NCBI RefSeq assembly: GCF_017589495.1
Contig: NC_063194.1
Coordinates: 5,650,344-5,714,343, forward strand
Reading direction: 5' to 3'
DNA: 64,000 bases
From: Alosa alosa
Taxonomy: Eukaryota > Chordata > Actinopteri > Clupeiformes > Clupeidae
The notes below the pieces were generated by a model, which did not search any database, was not told where the DNA came from, and saw only the letters and a program-made list of their open reading frames with translations. The translations under genes and the position numbers were made by a program. Shown in pieces: positions 34,001 to 46,499 of the stretch; the first letter of the stretch is position 1, and each line of letters opens with the position of its first letter.

Positions 34001-37000
34001 CAGCAGCTTTCAGCAGGATCATGCGAGGAGGCTCTGTCTCTTACAGTAATTAATTTAAAAGAAGTCAATGGTTTTACAATGTTTCAGTCAAGCTTTGGTT
34101 GGTTTAGATACAACTGGTATGCAAAATGTAAAGCAGTGGATTAACTTTAATTTGCTGTGCTGCATATGACCCAATAGATGCACATAGTAAATTATATAAA
34201 GTAGGCCTATTAAAATATTTAAATAGCTTAGTTTAACTTTGAAAGAAATATTGAAGGGAATCGTCCAGTGCACATGACTTTGGCAAGTAGCCTAGGCTAC
34301 TACAGACACAGGTGAAGAACAGTCAGCCTCAGCCAGTAGCACAACCAAATATGTACAGCCAGCTTTAAAAGCAAGCAGCCCAGACACAATTATTATTCTT
34401 TCGCCAAAATATATCTGGTAACTTCTGTAGACATCCAAAATGGGGTGGGGCTTAAATGATTAGAAAAAAAAAACTATTGCATAAAACAGTTTTTAAGTTG
34501 TCGTATGTATCGTTTTGCCGTGATATAGTCTTCATTTTTCCATTTAGATGTCTTGAAAAGGTCTTAAAAGTCTTTAAATTTGCACTTGGAAAATGTATGG
34601 TATCCAATTCAAGGCTCACATTGCATCCCAATTTGTTCGACAAAGAAACACTTATTTTGCCTTTACTTTGTTCATTGCAATGCAGTAGAAAGTTGTTGTA
34701 GAGAATCATCATGAGTGCACACACAGGCTAACGCGCAAGCTCGGGTCAAGTCAGGTCAGATAGGTTCGGGTCACAGATATGCAGCACAGAATGGTAATTT
34801 TTCATCACTAAATAAAAAATGGCATTTATTTCTGTAAAGCACACACCACATATTTCTGTACATTGCTCAGCTCCAAATTGGTTGTTGTATTGCCAAATTC
34901 AGTTCAGTCTGGTCTACACATACATGAAATTCATGTCCAGCAGCTTGCTGTGGTGAGATACATTTCAAAAAGAATTGTATAATACACTTTTTGTCTTTTT
35001 ATTATTTCAAAATGGAAATCAAATCAATGCAAGTTTTAATACATGAAATGGTGGCAAATCTGGATAGCCTAGACTGTGGTGAAAAAATCTATATATAGCA
35101 TGTGTGAATGGCTATATTGGTTACTTTTTTGTATAATTGCTTTTTGAGAAAGCTGTTCATATTGACGTGGGTTGCTGTCATTAGGCTAATCAGTACCGTA
35201 ATTCTACCTTGGAGTTTGTTCTCAGGTGGTCTAACAAGTTCTTTGGTCTCTCTGCCAGGTACCTCTCTTGGGCTCTCGACACAAACCAAGAGGAGAGAGA
35301 CAAAGGGAAGACCGTGGAGGTTGGACGTGCGTACTTTGAGACTGAAAAAAAGCACTTTACCATCTTGGATGCCCCGGGCCACAAAAGCTTTGTCCCCAAC
35401 ATGATTGGTGGAGCGTCGCAAGCTGACCTGGCTGTCTTGGTGAGTGTGGTGGCTTGACTGACCGGACATAAACTATGTACCATGTTACCATTATTGGGAT
35501 GGGAAGTTCATCAGCATGATGTGATTTCTAATGGGCCTGCCAGTAGAGGGCACTGTTTGAATAGGAAACATGAGTATTAAACCAAAATGAAGAGTGGCTG
35601 TTATCTAGTTGCGTCAGGGCATGTAAGAAAGACAAGTGCCATCCAGTCTGAAGTGTTTTGAAGAGAAAAATGTCAAACATTTGCCAGAATTTTTTAATTT
35701 CTATTTCCAGTTTGGTTTGATTGGTCTGTTGGTTTAGTTTGTCAGTTAATTTGTGCTTTCTGATATTTGGTTTTAGTAGCTATCTATATATTGTGTCACA
35801 GGTGATCTCAGCCAGGAAAGGAGAGTTTGAGACCGGCTTTGAGAAAGGCGGTCAGACACGGGAGCACGCAATGTTGGCCAAAACTGCGGGAGTCAAGCAT
35901 CTGATTGTTCTGGTCAACAAAATGGACGACCCCACAGTCAACTGGAGTCTGGAGAGGTGAAGATTGTCTTAAATCTAAGATTACTCAGTCCTCTTGTCTG
36001 ATGTGTTTTTAGTAGATACCCCAAATAGCAGTATTTTATATCTTCGCAGTGAGTGAGGTTTTGATTTTTGGTTTTGGTTCATTTCAGGTACGAAGAATGT
36101 AAGGAGAAACTCGTGCCATTCTTGAGGAAGGTCGGCTTTAACCCCAAAAAAGACATTCACTTCATGCCGTGCTCTGGACTAACAGGGGCCAATCTAAAAG
36201 AACCAGCTGAAATGTGCTCTTGGTATACGTAAGTACAGCCCATTCTATATGCGTTTGCCACTCATTGTCCAAACTGCAAATAAAATCCAGTGTTTCCCAT
36301 ACATTGACTAATCTGTGGCGGGGCGCCACGAAATAAAAATCGGCCGCCACAGATTAATATTCTATATTTAATTTAATTTGATTTAATTTAAATTAAATAT
36401 AAGGTCAAATCCTTGCATTGCCATTGAGCTGCGCTTTTTACGCACGCAGGTTTTCCTTGCCCCGCCCCGCTCTCTCTCGTAGCCCACTGCCACTCCTCTG
36501 CATGTGCATTTAACAAAATATTCACAATTGTTGAAGGATTGTTGTTGCCACATAGAAGCATGGTTAAATTGCTATTAAATCCGCTTAGCATTGTGACCAT
36601 GCTGCGCAAATTTGTTCAAAACTGCTGCATTGAAGTGAACTCGGCTAAGGTCTTATCTCAACATAGTAGGCTACATTGAAGAGACTAAACTAAGTTAAGT
36701 TATGAAATCAAGCAGTTATCTCAAAGCTAACGTTAGAATACTGTTTGGATGTCGAATTTAGCCTACTTACAGCTGCTTGTCAATTTCGTTGAAGGACTCA
36801 TTTTATTGACTCTGACACTGAATGTTTGCAAAATCCTGATGTAAATGGAAAAGTGTTTTCCAAAATTCAAAAGTGCTTGTCCCAAGGAGAAGTACGAACC
36901 TTTTTTTTTAACTATGTAGAAAACATAGTCCAAGTCAGCTACCGCCACAAATTAAATCCTATTCTGTGGGAAACACTGAAATCTAACCAAGTGTTATTAA

Positions 37001-40000
37001 TCTTTTATATTAAGATCAAAAGACCTATTTGTTGAGTTTGACTTATTTTAAGGAGTCTTATCAAGATAAATGTGCTCAACGCACTGGCAGCCAAATTTGC
37101 TTGTTTTCAGAACAAATTTGCTTAACGCACTGGCAGCTAAATTTGCTTGTTTTCATGATGAGACGGCTTGAAAAATGATTTTACGAGACAGTACTAATGT
37201 CTCTTTATACTGAAAACAATACCAACTAGATTTTTTGATCTTGATATAAGATTAATAACACTTGGTTAGATTTTTATTAGATAAGCAGTTTTTGTAGTGC
37301 TTTCGACTATTTACTTTATGAACTGTGTGAGACACTGAACATTTTTGTTATGCTTATTTTTTGTTTGTAATTTGAATGCATACTTTTATTTTTTCACAGA
37401 GGGTTACCATTCATTCCACATCTGGACAGTTTGCCAAACTTAAACAGAGCAAGTGACGGACCGGTGAGGTTACCAATTGTAGATAAGTACAAGGTGAGTA
37501 GCGTGCAATTTTAATTGCATTCCAGCTGTCACCAACACCCCAACATTCAAACAGTTCGGGCCTGTGTCCACCAATCACGTTTTTTGTGGCGACAGTGCCC
37601 TCAACATCCTTTTCAGAGTGCTTCGGTCAAGTGTTTCGGTGTTTCCGCTAGATTTTCTTTTAACAGTGGCAGCTTTTAAGGTTACAAGGCTAGTATGAAA
37701 AAACTGGGGGACAGGTGTCACTCCCGGGATGTTCTTTTAATTCTAGTTGCTAATCACACCATTTAGCCTAACGTGACTTGAGAGGGACAGGATTCGGGAA
37801 CTAAAGACAGGCCCTTCTTCTGTCTGACTCGCGTTACGTTAACCCATGCATTAAACCACATGTCGCTTGAACATACCGGTAGTTTACGTTGACAATGGAG
37901 AAATGCTTAGCTTACTTAGTTTATGATAGAAATTAGATTTTGTGCCAACATGTTGTAGAAACACAACCCACAACACTGCCTTTATTTGGTGCAAATCTCC
38001 TTTACTTTATAGTCTGTGATTCACATTAGGCCTACTAGGCCTTCACCACGAGTACATACAAAAATGTTTTTGGCCAAGTTTTGCTTTAATCCAATTTACC
38101 TTCGTTACTACCAGTCGTTGCTTTTTTACTGCGTCGGTTCGCGATTGAGTGCGTATATAATGTAACAGCATTGTCTTCGCGGAGACATCCACTCTCCAGT
38201 TTCATTTTTGCTGCTGTTGCGAGCGAGCTAATAGGCTACGATATGGGAAATACTTTTTTAATAAGATCAGCTTCAGAAATGAATGGGTTTTCCTTAGCCT
38301 GGGCTACTTTTTCAGCATCCAGCGGAGGGCATTTAGTAGGGATCGACCAATTATCGGCCGGGCCGATTATTAGGGCCGATATTTAGCATTTTTATAATAA
38401 TTGGTATCGGTCATTTTTTCCACCGATAAACCGATACTGAAATGGATAAAGAATGAAACGTGCTACTTTGTCTGTAAAGCGTCTCTCACTCCCTGCATTT
38501 GCTACTCTGTGGCCGAGAGCACTGTCCCGCCCACTACACCGTCTGATTGGTTAGTTAGCACGATTGCAGCCAATCAGGATCGAAGACTGAACACGGAGAA
38601 AGTTTAGAATTTTCACTGAGGCTTACTGTAGACTGGGCTTCAGCTATTTTTCGAAGGTAAGGAAGGTAGGCCTACCTTACATTGCTGAAGTTGCAATGAA
38701 TCACAATCATCTACTACACTGAAGTTACAAAAACACTACTTTGTAAGCTATTGTCTCTTTGATCCGGATCAATAAGTAGCCTAAAGCACCCACCTCCTTC
38801 ATTTAGCGAATTCCCGATTGATGCACGTTAGTCATAGCCTACCGTTTACTAGTTAGCCTACAAACTCGTGTGCTGCGCGTCGGGAGTTCTTTGCATCCGC
38901 CTCGTCCATTAATTGTGAATAACGGGACACCTCGGCGGACGTTATCCCTTAGGCCTACATCCTAAATTATGCGATAGCGAACGTCAAAAAGTCTAGTTGC
39001 TGCTTTTTGACGGACTGTCAGAAAAGACTACAGGCACCCAGGGTCAGCCGTAATTTAATCAGACCTGAACTAAATCGCGTCCTGAGCTTACAATTACGTG
39101 CCTTTTAGGCTCACAGAAGTGTAGCTTATAGCCTACATATGGACACAAATTGCGTGCTTAAATAGCCTAAGAACTATTTTAAAACTGTTTTGTTAAACTA
39201 TTAAACCATAACACTTGCCATCACGCATGCACCTCTTCCTCTCCCTATCCCTCTCTCGTTGCACTCACACACCGCGATGGCAAAGCATCCTCTTTGTGAC
39301 AGGTCTCTTACAAGCACATAGCCCATTGTGTATGCCTATGGAAATAATTGCTATCAGTCAGCTCTTGGATTAACATGATACACAGGATTTACACTTGAGA
39401 TGCAAGTTGATAGACAATTGTGTATCAAAAGAAGAAAGAAAAGTTAGCATAATTAAATGCTTTTGAATGAATTTTTTTAGCATATCGCCATAGCCTAGGC
39501 TACTATCTACCCCCCTTTTTGACAACTGAAATATCGGTTTTACATATCGGTTATCGGCCTCCTGTTTTGGTAATAATTGAGATCGGTATCGGCCCTGAAA
39601 AAACCATATCGGTCAATCCCTAGCATTTAGCCTACTATGCTTCCGGACAATATTTTGCATCTCTTCTAATTCTGAAGCAGTGGCACCACTAAATGAAGAG
39701 GAAACACTGAGAAGAAAGTTAATGTTTTAAATAGGCTACATCAATACAATATATAATATGTGAAGCGAAACCGGCTACCATGCTGAAATAAACGTAGAGG
39801 AAACACTGTGTATATTGTATGTTACCAAAACCGTCTGCCAGCACGTCTTTTTGGAATGTTGCCTAATGCTAACTAACTAGCTAACTGAAATGGCAGCAGT
39901 CATTCAGGACTCCGCTCACTAAATATGACTTCGACTGACAAAAGGAGTTAATTTGGCATTACAACAGTATAGGTCATCCCTCTAGGCCAGGGGTCTCAAA

Positions 40001-42067
40001 CTCCCGGCCCAACCTATGTCAAAATAATAATGTAATCCGGCCCTTGAGGGTATTTTTAATTGCGACAAACAACAATACTAATTAAAATAGACGATAGATC
40101 CAAGTACGGTGACATCTCTTTTTTTTTCTTTTCTTTTTTTCTTGTACTCTTCTCCACTATTTGCTAGACATCCAGAGCTTGATTCAAACCCAAAATCGCT
40201 GCGCAAAGCTTAAATAAGGAAATACTTGTATTACACTCGAAAAATGCGAAGTAGACACCAAATGCTGAATAACGTTCACGTGTGATGAAGTCTTGGGTAG
40301 GCTATGTTATTCACTTATTCTAATTTCTGAAGGAGAATTCTTTGCGTGTATACGACGGTGTCCACTAAGCATACCATGCTTATTTTATTTATAATAAAAT
40401 ATTATGTTAAATAATTATATTATATTATTTATTTCAACCCTCTGCCCAACATAGCTTGGAAGTTGCAGTGGTAATCGTGATGATGGTGTCCGTAATGGAC
40501 GTGGTTCAGCAGGGGTAGTAGAAATAGGGCTCTGAAGAACTACAAAGTCACCCGCGATAGGAACTGATTTGACCAGGATACTTTATTGTAGGCCTTGTGG
40601 TTATAGGCTAGTAATAGTTTACTATTGTTGGTATATATCTTAAGCCAACTGTTTTCCTGTTAATTTGTTATGTGGGTAATATGACAAAAAAGAAAGTAAA
40701 CCTGCTCAAATATGCTCAACATATTTACTGAAAGGTGCATAATTTGAGGTGCTTGCCATCCAGTGGCAAATTAGATGGGTAAATTTACCCCCTTCATAAA
40801 CTTTTGTTCATACTCAAAAGATTTTTACATTTACAGTAGGACTTTATCTCTGACCACTTTCAAGCCATGGCCTTTTAAAATTTTGATATGAAAATCCAAT
40901 GGTGTTGCTTTCTTAACCCTGACGCCTAGTTTGCCAGATTTAAAAAAGTTAGGAGAGGGAAATATTTTTATTTGGTGTGAAACACACACATAGGCCTACA
41001 TGTTTTTATGTTTGTTTTTATCATTTGTATTAATATTTATTTTATCATTATTTTATTTATAAGCTAAGGTTGCTAGCACGGGTGTCTAAAATAGATAAAA
41101 AGACTTGCACTTTCTGTTTGTAGTCTTGTGTTTGAAAATACAGTATTTGAAAAAAAAACATTGCATTTTAGGAAATACACTGACGTGGCCCTCCAATCAG
41201 ATGACATTGGCAGAAGTGGCCCTCAGCTCATTTGAGTTTGAGACCCCTGCTCTAGGCTTTGTAATTTGCGTTCAGTTTGCAGCAGTGATTTAATGTTAGT
41301 CACGATAGGACTTGGCTGATTGAGTTTTTCTCTGCGCCTACCAACATTGTTGACGGTGTAGGTCCCGCCCCTTCCTTGATTTCAATTGGCTAGCAAGAGA
41401 GAAGTGACATTGACGAGCCCAGCGCTGACCGGAAAAAAATGGTCAGCGCTGAGGGCTTTTTTCCGCCAAGGGCGCTGAGCGCTGTAAAAGCTGAAATTAA
41501 TAGGATTTCTATTGAAAATAGCCGCCGTTGGTGCAAAAAAAATTTGTTTGGTGGCCCTTATGCCATTCATCGATCTGAGAATTAAGCGTACTGAAGGTTT
41601 GGCTCAACCTGAATCAATATATTTTGTCATTTCAGGACATGGGCACTGTGGTCCTTGGAAAGCTGGAATCGGGATCAATCGGCAAAGCAAACCAACTTAT
41701 CATGATGCCCAACAGGGTAAGTTTATAGTACACACATTGTATTTGGCAAAAAATCATCTCTTATTCCCCAGATTTAGTATTTTAAGCCCATCAAACATCC
41801 TACCATATCATATAATATTAAACTACGCTGCATTGATGGGACTGGCTCATGTACAGCCATATGTGTGGCTGTTTAGCAACCAAAGCAGTGTCTGTGACAG
41901 TCATTTAGAGTTCATGTGTGGTGCTAGTTTTGGTTGTACCGGTGAGAGTACCAGTACATGGATTAAACCTAGTCCTGGACTAACTTCAATGGAGATTTCC
42001 TTCGAGGAAAAAGATTTCGGTCTTCGGGAAATCGTCTGTAAAATTTGGTGCAATATGGCCGATCCTT

Positions 42068-42103
<36 letters not shown>

Positions 42104-43785
42104 CTAGCACACTGTGGAAGTTCTGACTTTGCTGTCAGACGACGTGGAGACGGACGACGCGGGACCAGGCGAGAACCTGAAGCTGCGGCTCAAGGGAATC
42201 GAGGAAGAGGAGATCCTTCCGGGATTCATCCTCTGCAACAGCGAGAACCTCTGCCACACAGGGCGCACCTTTGACGCCCAGGTACAGTGGACCCACCACA
42301 CATACACTTACCTATAGCCTCCAGATGATTCATCTTAAATTTGTGCTATCGCTTTAGTTGCCGTTGGCAGCAACCTAGAGCTTTATGGGATGGAAGATAA
42401 CCCTGAAGTCAGCTGTATTTATGACATCATATTGTTTGTATCTTTAAACAGATTGTCATCATCGAACACAAGTCGATCATCTGTCCTGGTTACAATGCAG
42501 TTTTACACATCCATACCTGCATTGAAGAAGTTCAAATTACGGTAACCTTTCTGTTCTGGATAATTTTGTTTAAAATGTTGTGTGTTTGTGTATAATGTAT
42601 TGTGTAAAAGTTTTGTATTGTGTTCAGCACCTCTGGTAACTGAAAGTTGACTTTTAACAGTTCTCTGGTACTTTTGTCCTATTTTCCTATCTTCTAGGCC
42701 TTAATCTGTTTGGTAGACAAAAAGACGGGCGACAAGAGCAAGACGCGGCCCCGCTTTGTCAAGCAGGACCAGGTGTGCATTGCCCGGCTGCGGACCGCAG
42801 GAACCATCTGCCTTGAGACATTCAAAGACTTCCCTCAGATGGGACGCTTCACCCTACGAGACGAAGGTGAGTTTGCACTCAGACAACGTTGGCACAGAGG
42901 GTTATGTAACACTGATCAGTCATTAAAATGAGTGACTTTGTCAGCGGTATAATTATTTTACTATACCTTGGGAGTTGCTTGAAGTTTTAAGTCACACTGA
43001 AGGGAACCAAAGCATATTATTTTTAAAAATATGTTCTGGGGCTTTTATGCCTTTAATCTGACAGGATAGTGGAAAGAGTGACAGGAAAGAAGTGTGAGAG
43101 AGAGATGGTGTGGGATCGGGAAATTACCCAGGCTGGACCTGTACCCGGGTCCCCTGGAGTGGGCCCAAATATGGTACTGGCGTACAGTTGCGCTACAGCG
43201 CCCCCCACAGATCAGATGAAATTTATGAATAAATGGAGCAAAGGCTTAAAATAGAGAAGGTTAACATAGTAATGACTGCAAAAGAGGTGATTCAGCATTA
43301 ACCCACTATGAAAAATCTAATGAACTACTTAGCACATTGTAAACACTAACAAAATTTTATTAGACAGACAGGGCTGTGCATGCAGCAACAAAATCAGTCC
43401 GTGCTATTGATGATATACCAGCTTAGCACCAGTGGTGGCTTATTTAAAAAGGTTTTCTAAAGTGTAGCCTATAGATGAGGTGTTTGTAGCTACATATAGA
43501 TGCTAGAGATTTTGTGAATTGTGCTACAAAACTATCAACCTCTGTAGCACCAGTGGTATGAACAAAAAAGTTAACGTACAGCCCTGGCGGTTAAAATGGA
43601 GAGTGGAGCAAAGAGTCAGATGCTCAGATGAGGTGTGCGTGCATATGTGCGTGCTTGCGCGGATTAGACGCCTTCCTTAGAGTTTTCCCTAACCCTTTTT
43701 GACTGACTGATGTTTTCTCCTTCCACCTGCAGGTAAAACCATTGCCATTGGGAAGGTGTTGAAGCTCGTCGATGAGAAAGAGTGA
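28058..43785 (+). CDS. gspt1: GSPT1 / eRF3a, translation termination GTPase
   Basis: There are 14 coding exons: 28058-28247, 29972-30013, 31482-31724, 32586-32619, 32740-32817, 35259-35439, 35802-35956, 36088-36228, 37400-37493, 41636-41716, 42108-42281, 42452-42541, 42698-42866, 43733-43785. Phases agree and the sum is 1725 bases, 574 aa. eRF3 binds eRF1 and hydrolyses GTP to release nascent protein at stop codons in the cytosol. The N-terminus carries two overlapping PAM2 motifs (LNVNAKPFVPN, NINAAEFVPSF, about residues 29-50) for poly(A)-binding protein, then an acidic linker. GTPase motifs: GHVDAGKST at 156-164, DAPGH at 233-237, NKMD at 295-298, CSGL further on. Two beta-barrel domains follow, with GRTFDAQ, RPRFVKQDQ and MGRFTLRDEGKTIAIGKVL. 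The paralogue gspt2 of mammals is intronless, so this is gspt1 or its teleost duplicate gspt1l. Confidence 0.96.
33150..34606. mobile_element. Decayed hAT-like element in gspt1 intron 5
   Basis: The left end, CAGGGTTCCCGCGGATCC with TTAAAAAGTCTTAAA, matches a common fish hAT terminus from memory. A weak counterpart (GTCTTGAAAAGGTCTTAAAA to ATGTATGGTATCC) lies near 34550-34606. No intact transposase frame and no clear target duplication are seen. Confidence 0.5.
36288..36978. mobile_element. hAT-like non-autonomous element in gspt1 intron 8
   Basis: Inverted ends CAGTGTTTCCCA and TGGGAAACACTG bound a 691-bp non-coding element containing a GC-rich GGCGGGGCGCCACG patch. The 8-base flanks do not match cleanly, probably because the next element abuts the right end. 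Confidence 0.65.
36979..37274. mobile_element. Palindromic element in gspt1 intron 8
   Basis: The arms AAATCTAACCAAGTGTTATT and AATAACACTTGGTTAGATTT are exact mirrors and stay complementary for about 40 bases. Inside is an imperfect ~50-base direct duplication (GCACTGGCAGC.AAATTTGC, 37079-37145). It directly abuts the hAT-like element on its left. Confidence 0.75.
37494..38336. other. Start of gspt1 intron 9, repeat-derived text
   Basis: No exon is seen. CGGTGTTTCCGCTAG near 37645 and AGGAAACACTGAG near 39702 look like the two ends of an older hAT-type element into which the 38337-39622 element inserted. No target duplication supports this. Confidence 0.4.
38337..39622. mobile_element. hAT-type element with perfect 8-bp target duplication (GCATTTAG)
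   Basis: The 1286-bp insertion has GCATTTAG at 38329-38336 and at 39623-39630. The ends TAGGGATCGACC and GGTCAATCCCTA are inverted. Subterminal ATCGG-rich motifs (TATCGG, GATCGG) repeat at both ends, as in hAT transposase-binding regions. No transposase frame is intact. Confidence 0.92.
39988..41249. mobile_element. hAT-type element with perfect 8-bp target duplication (CTCTAGGC)
   Basis: The 1262-bp insertion has CTCTAGGC at 39980-39987 and 41250-41257. The inverted ends are CAGGGGTCTCAAACTC and GAGTTTGAGACCCCTG, a 16-bp perfect repeat typical of a widespread vertebrate hAT group. The inside is AT-rich, without an intact transposase. Confidence 0.95.
42077..42104. repeat. (GT)n microsatellite touching the gspt1 exon 11 acceptor
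   Basis: About thirteen GT units run into CTAG and then the exon at 42108, where a pyrimidine tract is usual. Confidence 0.9.
43036..43205 (-). mobile_element. tRNA-derived SINE copy in gspt1 intron 13
   Basis: Read on the minus strand: GGGGGGCGCTGTAGCGCAAC, then a degenerate B-box region, GATCCCACACCATCTCTCTC, and the tail AGGCATAAAAGCCCC. It is the same family as 45195-45375 and 55351-55510. Confidence 0.7.
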
Positions 43786-44475
43786 ACCAGTTGCATGATG
43801 GGTGTTTTCTGGAATGACCAAGCTGAGGCGGAGGTGGGCGGCTGCAGAGTCAGTAGACCCCCCCCCTTCACAGCCCACCGACTCTCCTCCACTCCACTAC
43901 CCCCCCCACAGTCCCCTCTGCCTCCCGAAGACCAGCTGAAAAAAACTAACAAAAACAATTCTTGTCTCAAAAAGATATCTGTTTTTAAGCAAACGGAAAA
44001 AAATGAAATCAAGTCCACATGTGTCAGCTTTCTCATATTGAGAGCTCAGCGATGCCATTTTGGTTAGGCCCGTGAAAGACCTTCCATTCCCATTCCCTTG
44101 CTGGTCTACTCTTGTGAGCAAAAGAGATGCATTTTTCTCTGATTTTTATTATTTTATTTTTATTATTGATTTTTTTTTCTCCCTTTTTTGCTTCCATTAT
44201 AGTAAAATAATGGCAGCAGTTATGTGGACCAGTTTTTTTTTTTTTGTTTTTTTGCTCTGAAAACATCAGATTTAAACATGCAGGGGAAAACAATGTTTGA
44301 GAAATTAACCGGTTTAAACCTGAATGTTAATATCTTGGTTGTACATGTCTCCCTTTTGCTTATTGCCCACTTTGATTCCTCAACTTGTGCAGTTCTCCTG
44401 GAACAGGCACAGACGTGTTCACATGTTATTAAAGCAACTTCTATGACAATAAATATTAAATTGGGGAAATAGTCC
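43786..44475 (+). other. gspt1 3' UTR
   Basis: It begins after the TGA at 43783-43785. AATAAA at 44448-44453 is the probable poly(A) signal, giving a UTR of roughly 0.7 kb with C-runs near 43858 and 43900 and T-runs near 44170 and 44230. Confidence 0.7.
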
Positions 44476-44793
44476 TTGCTCTTTATTGTTGAATTCAATT
44501 TAAAGTGTTTATTTGTTCCATTCTAGCAAGTAAGATGCAAGTTCTGCCATGATATACTATGCTCTGATTGATTCAGAAAGGTTCCTGCATATCTTGAAAA
44601 GAGCTGGAAAGAACTTGGTGGCTCCATTCAGTAAAACATCTTTTGTCTGAACATCTGAGAGTGCTGAAACTTTTTCTTGTCCGTTGTGTAATGAATGACT
44701 TGAGTTTTGGGTCAAATGGTGTTGGGTTTACTCGCTGCTTCCAGCAAGATAACAGTAGACATTTATCAATATACTGGAATGTTGGTGCCTTAA

Positions 44794-45147
44794 AGGAACC
44801 GGATGTAAGAAATGTATTTCAATTAATCATAAAATGGCCCTGATATGTCACTAGACATTAAGAAGTCATGTTCATTTCAAATACTTAGATCACTGACAAC
44901 AGTAGTTCGGCCAGGATATTGTCATTTAAAAAGTGAACTTGCAGCCCTCAACTGATGTTGATGTCATGTTATGTTTGGCCGGATGCACCACCCTCCACCT
45001 ATCTACTAATCACAAAGTCAGTAGTGTTTCAGCATCCGGGTTGCCAGCTCTGCCAGTCAGGGAGGAGGGGGAGGGGATACACCGCTCTACAGTAATTTGA
45101 AAGTGATTGCCGTACCAGTTTTGGCCACAATCTTACATACGGTTCCT
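44794..45147. mobile_element. TTAA-flanked inverted-repeat element (AGGAACCGG family)
   Basis: This 354-bp element has TTAA at 44790-44793 and 45148-45151. The ends are AGGAACCGGATGTAAGA and TCTTACATACGGTTCCT. It is non-coding and lies between gspt1 and the Pirt-like gene. Confidence 0.85.
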
Positions 45148-45194
45148 TTAACTTGTAATGTTTTTTTTTTTTTTTTTTTCATCTTGTTTTTAAG

Positions 45195-45375
45195 TATATT
45201 TTTTGGGCCTTTTGCCTTTATTTGTATAGGTCAGTGAAGAGTGAGACAGGAAGTAAGTGGGAGAGAGAGATGGGGTGGGACCGGGATATGACGTTGGATT
45301 CGAACCTGGGTTCCCGTGGGCACTTGGACCCGTATATGGTATGAGCGCTTTAGCCTGTTGTGCCACAGCGCCCCC
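45195..45375 (-). mobile_element. tRNA-derived SINE, best copy of the local family
   Basis: On the minus strand the head GGGGGCGCTGTGGCACAACA and GGCTAAAGCGC resembles a tRNA A-box, and GGTTCGAATCC about 50 bases later is a B-box for RNA polymerase III. A body with CTCTCTCTCCC and the tail AAAGGCAAAAGGCCCAAAAA follow. A T-run (an A-run on the minus strand) lies just below, at 45160-45180. Confidence 0.8.
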
Positions 45376-45734
45376 ATGAATCAGTTTTTTTGAGTGTTGG
45401 TATTTATTACAATGACTATATACAGTAGAAGGTACACTTGACAACATGTATATTTATATCTGATATTGCCACAAACAGGTGTGCAACCCTTGTAGGATTT
45501 CAGTTTAACTCATGTCATATAAACTTTCTTAGTGAACATATCTGAACATACTTGACTGTAACTGATTCATTGGTTGTAACTTGTAAGCAATCAGCTGAGC
45601 ATGTTTTTCTGATGGTGTGTAGCCTCTGATGTTTGTATAGATAGAAGGAAGCAATTTCATTAGTAGGTTGAAACATTTGATACTCTTGACAGTGGTTATA
45701 TTACCTCAAGTTTGGCTTTGTTTTTTTTCTTTAG

Positions 45735-45839
45735 TTTTGGGTTGATGAACAAAGGATGAGAGCAAAAACTGATGATGCAGCTCAGTGGATCGCAGAGGAA
45801 ATGCCACAAGACACAAGGAAGGATTTAATTTTTCCCTGA
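45735..45839 (+). other. Exon-like open segment of unknown origin
   Basis: After a strong acceptor-like T-tract ending CTTTAG, 34 sense codons run to a TGA. The text begins FWVDEQRMRAKTDDAAQW and is acidic and hydrophilic. I recognise no family. It could be an alternative last exon of gspt1, a relic, or chance. See findings. Confidence 0.25.
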
Positions 45840-46499
45840 TGATGGTCAGATCACCTCAGCTTATAACTGCCCATTGGTAGAGTTGGATTTGCCTGGCTAG
45901 AGCCTTTCTTGGTCCTAGCACTGCCAGACGAGAGCAGAATACAAATATAAGTGAATACAAAGATAACTTGATTGTCTTGCTACATAGAACCACAACATGC
46001 AAATTCAGTTAACTGACATGATCCTAGATAGAGATTTCAAAACAAGACCTATCAGTTACCTCCCTTCATCATGCTTAGAGCCCACTTCCTGCTTTCCCAT
46101 GTTGGGTAGTTGTGGCCCTGTCCCTGATTTGAACAGCTTTGAGTTGAAGTATTTGAACTTGATTAAACCAAATAGCAAAACAATATGCATTACATTTTAG
46201 GAGCAGATGTGTGGCCAGATGTTTGTTTGACAGGTTTTCTGATGATACTTGAAACAAATTTATATTGCTAATGCTTTCTACCTCTACATTATAGCCTATC
46301 ATTACTTGCTCCCAGCTGTTGTTCTTTATATAGGGTATATTTATATACAGTAGATGACAGACTGCTCACCATGTGTTCAATGGGTCCAAGTACATCCTAC
46401 TATGGCTGATGAATTCTTTCACAATGTGCAGAATGAACAGTTGGCACTGGTAGATCAAAAGCCGGTGACCACTCCCACCTCTCGTTTCTATGGGTGTGG

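Noticed and set aside
35089..35469. Minus-strand open frames of about 126 and 97 codons
   Set aside because: They are the antisense of gspt1 exon 6 (35259-35439), whose plus-strand product is clearly conserved.
41512..42069. A 185-codon plus-strand open frame over gspt1 exon 10
   Set aside because: It reads the 41636-41716 exon in the wrong frame and runs into intron on both sides. The correct frame gives DMGTVVLGKLESGSI, matching eRF3.
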